Below, in pieces: positions 15,911-19,432 of a stretch of 19,432 nt of DNA (within the stretch, counting starts at the first letter, position 1; the number at the start of each line of letters is the position of its first letter). The notes under the pieces were generated by a model. That model saw nothing but the letters and a program-made list of their open reading frames with translations. It was not told the DNA's origin and ran no database searches. This DNA is from UBA965 sp046303375. Lineage in GTDB: Bacteria > Chloroflexota > Chloroflexia > Chloroflexales > Roseiflexaceae. The position numbers and the translations under genes were made by a program. Where the stretch lies: contig JBKCGB010000138.1 of assembly GCA_046303375.1 (NCBI GenBank), positions 1 to 19,432 on the forward strand, given 5' to 3'.

Positions 15911-15939
15911 CCGGCACCTCGTCGATGACGGGGTGCCGG
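15911..15939 (+). terminator. Hairpin terminator between the membrane peptide gene and bchD
   Basis: CCGGCACCTC (15911-15920) pairs with GGGGTGCCGG (15930-15939), with one G-T pair; GTC/GAC inside extends the stem to 13 pairs around a three-base loop. A short T-rich tail (tttagtgttgt) follows on the plus strand. The bchD stop codon begins two bases after the stem, so the hairpin may end transcripts from both sides. Confidence 0.7.
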
Positions 15940-15940
15940 T

Positions 15941-17785
15941 TTAGTGTTGTGCCAACGCCACCGCTGCCTCAGCAATATCCCCACCACTTGCATGTGGCAA
16001 ATAAATGTACTCACCCGCAAGAATATTCGCCAAAGTACGCCCCTCACCACGGCTCAAATAGCTCCGTTGCGTGTCAACGACAACTGATTTTACCCCCTCA
16101 TGTGCCACTGCACGTGCCAATGTGGTAATTTCGCTCGCCACATCCACTCCACTTTGCACGGCCACATTTCCACGTCCATCAGTGAGAAAGATAGCAACAC
16201 ACTGCATAATGCCACGTGCACGCGCTTGTTTGGCGACTTCGATGCACCCCAACAAAGCCGCCGCCAGTGGCGTGGTGCCACCCGTTGGCAACAAATCAAG
16301 CGAACGGCGCGCCAGCTCGACGCTCTGTGATGGGGGCAAAAGTACTTCACAGCTCGTACCTCGGAACGACAACAGTGCGACACGGTCACGGTGCACATAT
16401 GCCTGTTGCAACAAATGCTGCACCGCACCTTTGGCTTGACGCATGCGGTTCAGTGCCATACTGCCACTGGCATCCACCACAAAACAAAACAACACCCCCG
16501 CCTTGCTCCGGTAGCGCTTGACTCGCACATCGTCACTGCGCAGGACCACCACTCGTCCTCGTGCTACTGGTGCCCGCAACGGTTGCCACGGCGCTGCTGC
16601 CCGCAATGTAGCGGACACATCGATACGCGCACGGCGCGCATCACCTGGTGTACTGCGGATATGGCGTCCACGGGTGCCAGCCACCGCCCCACGCGACCCA
16701 CTCCGCCCACGGCGTATGGTACGAAAGGGGAGATCGGCCAAGTTCAGCGGTAACTCGGTGGTCAGTGCACTCAACACTTCTTCGTCGGGTATGGCCAGCT
16801 CGTCGGGATGTGGTGTACCTGCCTCACCACTATCGGTGTGTACACTACTCGGCGGCGGAATCTCTGTAGCCCCGTCACCCGCATCACTGTTGTCACTCGG
16901 TTGTGGTGGCGGCGTTGGCGTCTGTTCGGGGGGGATTGACCCATCATCGGCGATGGCACGGGTGGCACGTGGCAAAATCACCACGCGCGCCGCCAGGTCG
17001 AGATCGTCGTGGCTCACGCTGGTACGCAAATTCATGGCAGCGGATGCACAGGCGGCTGCCACCGCAAACAAATCCACACGTTGGCCTTCAACACCTGCAC
17101 GAAGCGCTAGATCGACCAACTGCGCGTGCTGCGTCTCACTGATACCGACTTGGGGCAACAACGCACGCGCTTCCGCAATGAGTCCTGCTTCGAGCATACT
17201 CATTTCATGCCATTGTGTCATATCTGCACCATGGTGCCGCATCAACACCTGGTAGCGTTCGGCTGCAACGGATTCACGGGGCAACAGCACCATTAAACCG
17301 ATGCGATCAAGCAAATGCCGCCGTGGCAACCCTTCGGCCGGGTCATAGGTACCAATCACACGTAAATCGCAAGGCAACTGTCGGCTGATTCCTTCTCGTT
17401 CGAGTCGCACCGTACGCGTGTCAAGGACGCCCAACAGGACGTTGACCACCGCATCGGGGAGCAAATTGAGGGCATCCGCATACAAAATGCCGTGGTGCGC
17501 CCGGCGTAACAACCCCGGGCGGAGCACGCGTCGCCCAGTGCGCAGGGTAGCTTCGATGTCGATACCACCCAACAAGGCGTCTTCATCGCTCCCGAGCGGC
17601 AGTTCGACAAAAGGCGTTTCCCCACCAAAGAGGACGGTGCTGGCACGGGCCAGTGTGCTTTTGCCAGAACCGACCGGCGCACCAATTACCACGCCACCGA
17701 GGCGCGCATCCACGGCGAGGAGCCGCAGTGCGTCTAGCGCCGCATCAACACCAACCATGCCCGCAAATGGGAGTGCGGTTGTCAT
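15941..17785 (-). CDS. bchD: Magnesium chelatase subunit D
   Basis: This 614-residue protein joins an AAA+ module to a von Willebrand A domain, the BchD architecture. BchD forms the platform that links the BchI ATPase ring to BchH. Residues 35-44 are an intact Walker A (GAPVGSGKST). Walker B is altered: YADALN at 102-107 has Ala105 where BchI has the catalytic Glu of its DE pair. Arg161 in LLDRIG corresponds to the arginine finger. Residues about 284-350 are a Pro/acidic linker. The C-terminal integrin-I-like domain has the complete MIDAS set: Asp438-Ala-Ser440-Gly-Ser442, Thr505 in GGTTP and Asp536 in LTDGRGN. Start 17785 overlaps the stop of the upstream membrane protein as ATGA. The changed Walker B fits the family view that BchD is not itself the main ATPase. 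Confidence 0.92.
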   Translation of the reverse strand: MTTALPFAGMVGVDAALDALRLLAVDARLGGVVIGAPVGSGKSTLARASTVLFGGETPFVELPLGSDEDALLGGIDIEATLRTGRRVLRPGLLRRAHHGILYADALNLLPDAVVNVLLGVLDTRTVRLEREGISRQLPCDLRVIGTYDPAEGLPRRHLLDRIGLMVLLPRESVAAERYQVLMRHHGADMTQWHEMSMLEAGLIAEARALLPQVGISETQHAQLVDLALRAGVEGQRVDLFAVAAACASAAMNLRTSVSHDDLDLAARVVILPRATRAIADDGSIPPEQTPTPPPQPSDNSDAGDGATEIPPPSSVHTDSGEAGTPHPDELAIPDEEVLSALTTELPLNLADLPFRTIRRGRSGSRGAVAGTRGRHIRSTPGDARRARIDVSATLRAAAPWQPLRAPVARGRVVVLRSDDVRVKRYRSKAGVLFCFVVDASGSMALNRMRQAKGAVQHLLQQAYVHRDRVALLSFRGTSCEVLLPPSQSVELARRSLDLLPTGGTTPLAAALLGCIEVAKQARARGIMQCVAIFLTDGRGNVAVQSGVDVASEITTLARAVAHEGVKSVVVDTQRSYLSRGEGRTLANILAGEYIYLPHASGGDIAEAAVALAQH

Positions 17786-18063
17786 AGCTGACCACCCGTA
17801 GATTCATGGTCTTCGTCACATGTATAGCCCATTCCAGAGCCAAACATACCCATACCAGGAAATAATGCGAGATACCAGCGCATGTCGGTAGTGGTGGTGG
17901 TGCGAGGGCACATCCACATACTTGTAATGGCACATCCCACTACCACCAGGCCAGCCATCAGCCAGAATCGCTGGGTAATGAGCATCTCCAACGTCAGCGC
18001 ATAATGCCAGGCCGCGACCATCCCCAAGACACACAACACAGTTATTACTACGATACGCCGCAT
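17782..18063 (-). CDS. Small membrane protein translationally coupled to bchD
   Basis: This 93-residue protein starts at ATG 18063 behind AAGGGGGC with a short spacer. An earlier in-frame ATG would add 19 residues without a ribosome binding site. It has two clear transmembrane helices (about 4-23, IVVITVLCVLGMVAAWHYAL; about 32-50, FWLMAGLVVVGCAITSMW) and a third weaker Gly/Met-rich hydrophobic segment (WYLALFPGMGMFGSGMG). The tail is acidic and hydrophilic (DEDHESTGG). Its TGA overlaps the bchD ATG (ATGA), so the two are almost certainly translated from one mRNA. I do not recognise a family. Being first in a bchD operon suggests a link to pigment synthesis or to the membrane site where the pigment is delivered, which is inference. 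Confidence 0.8.
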   Translation of the reverse strand: MRRIVVITVLCVLGMVAAWHYALTLEMLITQRFWLMAGLVVVGCAITSMWMCPRTTTTTDMRWYLALFPGMGMFGSGMGYTCDEDHESTGGQL

Positions 18064-18359
18064 CTTTGCCCCCTTGCATGTGCATATGCGTTGCAAACTA
18101 TAGACAAAAGATTGCATCAAATTCGTGATTGGAATGCGGTATTCACGTTCTGGTGCGATTATATCACGTCACGTTTTTGCAAAGCAGATATCGCGATACA
18201 CGTTTCTGCACAACAGATACACATTAGCTATACAAAATGTAGATGCTCAGCACGGTCAGGCATTGCATACCAGATACGCACATTTTTTAGCAAAAAACTA
18301 ACACACACGATACCTGCTTCGGGTACCATGATAAAGAGTCATACAACGAGAAAGCATCC
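18064..18359. other. Divergent intergenic region of 296 bases
   Basis: This AT-rich stretch separates the bchD operon from the FMN reductase gene. It holds a well-formed extended -10 on the minus strand (described separately), five copies of TTGCA within 194 bases (18074, 18091, 18112, 18177, 18263) and a TTTTTT-AGC-AAAAAA inverted repeat (18283-18297). No convincing small gene is seen. No clear promoter for the FMN reductase was found. Confidence 0.5.
18158..18166 (-). promoter_or_regulatory. Extended -10 promoter of the membrane protein-bchD operon
   Basis: The minus strand reads TGATATAAT, a perfect extended -10 with a consensus TATAAT. Transcription would start near 18151, giving a leader of about 88 bases before ATG 18063. 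The -35 region is poor, as expected for extended -10 promoters. Confidence 0.55.
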
Positions 18360-18911
18360 ATGCATCAAATTCTAGCCATTGCCGGCAGCATCCGCGCCAA
18401 ATCGCTCAACCGAGCCTTGCTGGTGGCAGCCCAGCACCTCGCCCCTGCGGATGTCAGCATCACCATCGCGCAAATCGATGATATCCCACATTTCAACGAT
18501 GATCACGATTCCGCCAACGAAGCAGATGTCCACCCAGCAGTCAACCGCTTGCGCCAGCAGATTCGCAGTGCAGATTCACTACTGATTGCCACACCCGAAT
18601 ACAATCACAGCTTCCCCGGTGTCCTCAAAAACGCGCTGGACTGGGCCTCACGCCCCTATGGCAAATCGGCCCTGCAAGGCAAAGCCGTCGCGGTGATCGG
18701 TGGGGGTGGTGGCTCGGGTGGTATCCGCGCTCAAGTGCATTTGCGCCAGACGCTGACTGGATGCGGCATGATGGTGATGGCACGCCCCGAAATGGCGATT
18801 CGTTTCGGCGATACCTTTAAAGATGGCGAATTGGTCGATCATAATGCCCGTGAGCACTTGACTAAAGTGATTGCTGCGCTAGTGGCGTGGCACCACAAAA
18901 TCCAAGCATGA
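18360..18911 (+). CDS. NAD(P)H-dependent FMN reductase family protein
   Basis: This 183-residue flavodoxin-like protein has the standard motifs of the NADPH-dependent FMN reductase family (PF03358). GSIRAKSLNRAL at residues 9-20 is the FMN-phosphate loop, and PEYNHSFPGVLKNALDWASRP near 79-99 is the conserved isoalloxazine-binding segment. AVIGGGGGSGGIRAQ follows as the third loop. The length is normal and nothing is missing. These enzymes reduce FMN, quinones, azo compounds or chromate; which applies here is not visible. A weak GAGAAAG site lies five bases before ATG 18360. It appears monocistronic, with a possible terminator after it. Confidence 0.92.
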   Translation: MHQILAIAGSIRAKSLNRALLVAAQHLAPADVSITIAQIDDIPHFNDDHDSANEADVHPAVNRLRQQIRSADSLLIATPEYNHSFPGVLKNALDWASRPYGKSALQGKAVAVIGGGGGSGGIRAQVHLRQTLTGCGMMVMARPEMAIRFGDTFKDGELVDHNAREHLTKVIAALVAWHHKIQA

Positions 18912-18927
18912 CCGACGCGTCCCGCTG

Positions 18928-18957
18928 CGCCACCCCTGCAGCACTGTGGGGGTAGCG
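18928..18957 (+). terminator. Possible weak terminator after the FMN reductase
   Basis: CGCCACCCC (18928-18936) can pair with GGGGTAGCG (18949-18957) with one mismatch around a 12-base loop. Only a short TACTTTG follows, so the assignment is tentative. Confidence 0.35.
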
Positions 18958-18966
18958 TACTTTGTG

Positions 18967-18972
18967 TACAAT
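18967..18972 (+). promoter_or_regulatory. -10 element of the terminal glycosidase-like gene
   Basis: TACAAT lies 35 bases before ATG 19008, with AAAGGA (18995-19000) as the ribosome binding site. No good -35 hexamer is present at the expected distance. Confidence 0.4.
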
Positions 18973-19007
18973 AGCGCTAGAGTCGCCTCGATACAAAGGA
19001 CACACGC

Positions 19008-19432
19008 ATGACTGCAGAATTATGGCAGCCCCAAGGGCGTTGGCATGCCCATTGGATTCGCGGTAGCGTCAAATATCCACCGGTTGTGACCCTCTTTCAC
19101 CTAACCCTCACCCTCGATGCACCAGCACAGATTCCGCTCAAGGTGAGTGGTGATGAGCGTTTTGAATTTTATGTCAATGGCACCTGTGTGGTGCGTGGCC
19201 CCGACCGGGGCGACGGTAGCATGTGGCATTACCACACCGTCAATCTCGATCTCCCAGCAGGGAGTCACCACTTGGCCGCATTGGTATGGAGCCTCGGCGA
19301 CGATGCGGCTTTTGCGCAAATGGGCAAAGCACACGGCCTGATTGTGGCTGCCGACGGCAGCTGGGCTGAGCGCATCGACACCGGGCATGCGGCGTGGCAG
19401 AGTGCGGTGATTGACAGCTACACCTTTGTCTC
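19008..19432 (+). CDS. Probable alpha-L-rhamnosidase-like (GH78) N-terminal part, truncated by the window end
   Basis: The frame is open from ATG 19008 to the end of the window (141 codons). AAAGGA sits seven bases before the ATG, so the start is firm. The visible part is a beta-sandwich with GDERFEFYVNGTCVVRGPDR, then GDGSMWHYHTVNLD and LPAGSHHLAALVW. That pattern (a strand with FYVNG, then RGP and a WHY-T-x-L strand) is typical of the N-terminal domains of GH78 alpha-L-rhamnosidases and related glycosidases. No signal peptide is seen, suggesting a cytoplasmic enzyme. The catalytic (alpha/alpha)6 barrel would lie outside the window, so the enzyme class is only probable. Confidence 0.68.
   Translation, partial: MTAELWQPQGRWHAHWIRGSVKYPPVVTLFHLTLTLDAPAQIPLKVSGDERFEFYVNGTCVVRGPDRGDGSMWHYHTVNLDLPAGSHHLAALVWSLGDDAAFAQMGKAHGLIVAADGSWAERIDTGHAAWQSAVIDSYTFV

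Noticed and set aside
18004..18375. Plus-strand open frame of 123 codons across the bchD-operon upstream region
   Set aside because: It overlaps the 93-residue membrane protein and the FMN reductase start, has no ribosome binding site, and its peptide has no coherent composition or hydrophobic pattern.

Overview
The window looks like chromosomal DNA from a phototrophic member of the Chloroflexota (a filamentous anoxygenic phototroph of the Chloroflexales type). The reasons are the Mg-chelatase subunits BchH and BchD, whose BchH motifs resemble the green-bacterial H/S/T group, and two large secreted proteins in which an RCC1-type beta-propeller is joined to Thr/Pro/Arg-rich linkers, a style common in this phylum. 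Base composition is moderate by eye and was not computed. There are no rRNA or tRNA genes, CRISPR arrays, or intact insertion sequences that I can see.

Layout. (1) 1-139 is the 3' end of a class V aminotransferase / cysteine desulfurase-like gene, closed by a perfect 13-bp hairpin. (2) 185-5602 is a surface-protein block: a decayed RCC1 fragment, then two large secreted proteins, each with its own promoter. They share the seven-bladed RCC1 propeller and Thr-rich linkers but have unrelated N-terminal modules. (3) 5604-7900, minus strand, is a two-gene operon of a GT4 glycosyltransferase and an MFS transporter joined by an ATGA overlap. The transporter converges on the second RCC1 gene with one base between the stops. 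(4) 8016-11993, plus strand, runs from a cysteinyl-tRNA-synthetase/MshC-like enzyme through a four-helix membrane protein, a secreted protein with two LamG-like domains and endonuclease III, to a small protein resembling the N-terminus of IS1634-type transposases. (5) 12036-18063 is the bacteriochlorophyll block: bchH (minus), a previously easy-to-miss 34-residue single-helix membrane peptide (plus) with a near-perfect ribosome binding site and its own hairpin terminator, then bchD (minus) translationally coupled to an upstream 93-residue membrane protein. (6) 18360-18911 is an NAD(P)H-dependent FMN reductase, and 19008 to the end is the start of a probable alpha-L-rhamnosidase-like glycosidase.

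How the parts relate. BchH binds protoporphyrin IX and is the catalytic chelatase subunit; BchD couples the BchI ATPase, which is not in this window, to it. The two small membrane proteins lying with these genes are the best candidates for undescribed photosynthesis-associated components. The rest is a mixture of envelope, sugar and housekeeping genes. The items most worth following are the 34-residue peptide and the twin palindromes before it, the membrane protein coupled to bchD, the MshC-like cysteine ligase lacking a canonical zinc ligand, and the stand-alone transposase-N-terminus-like protein.
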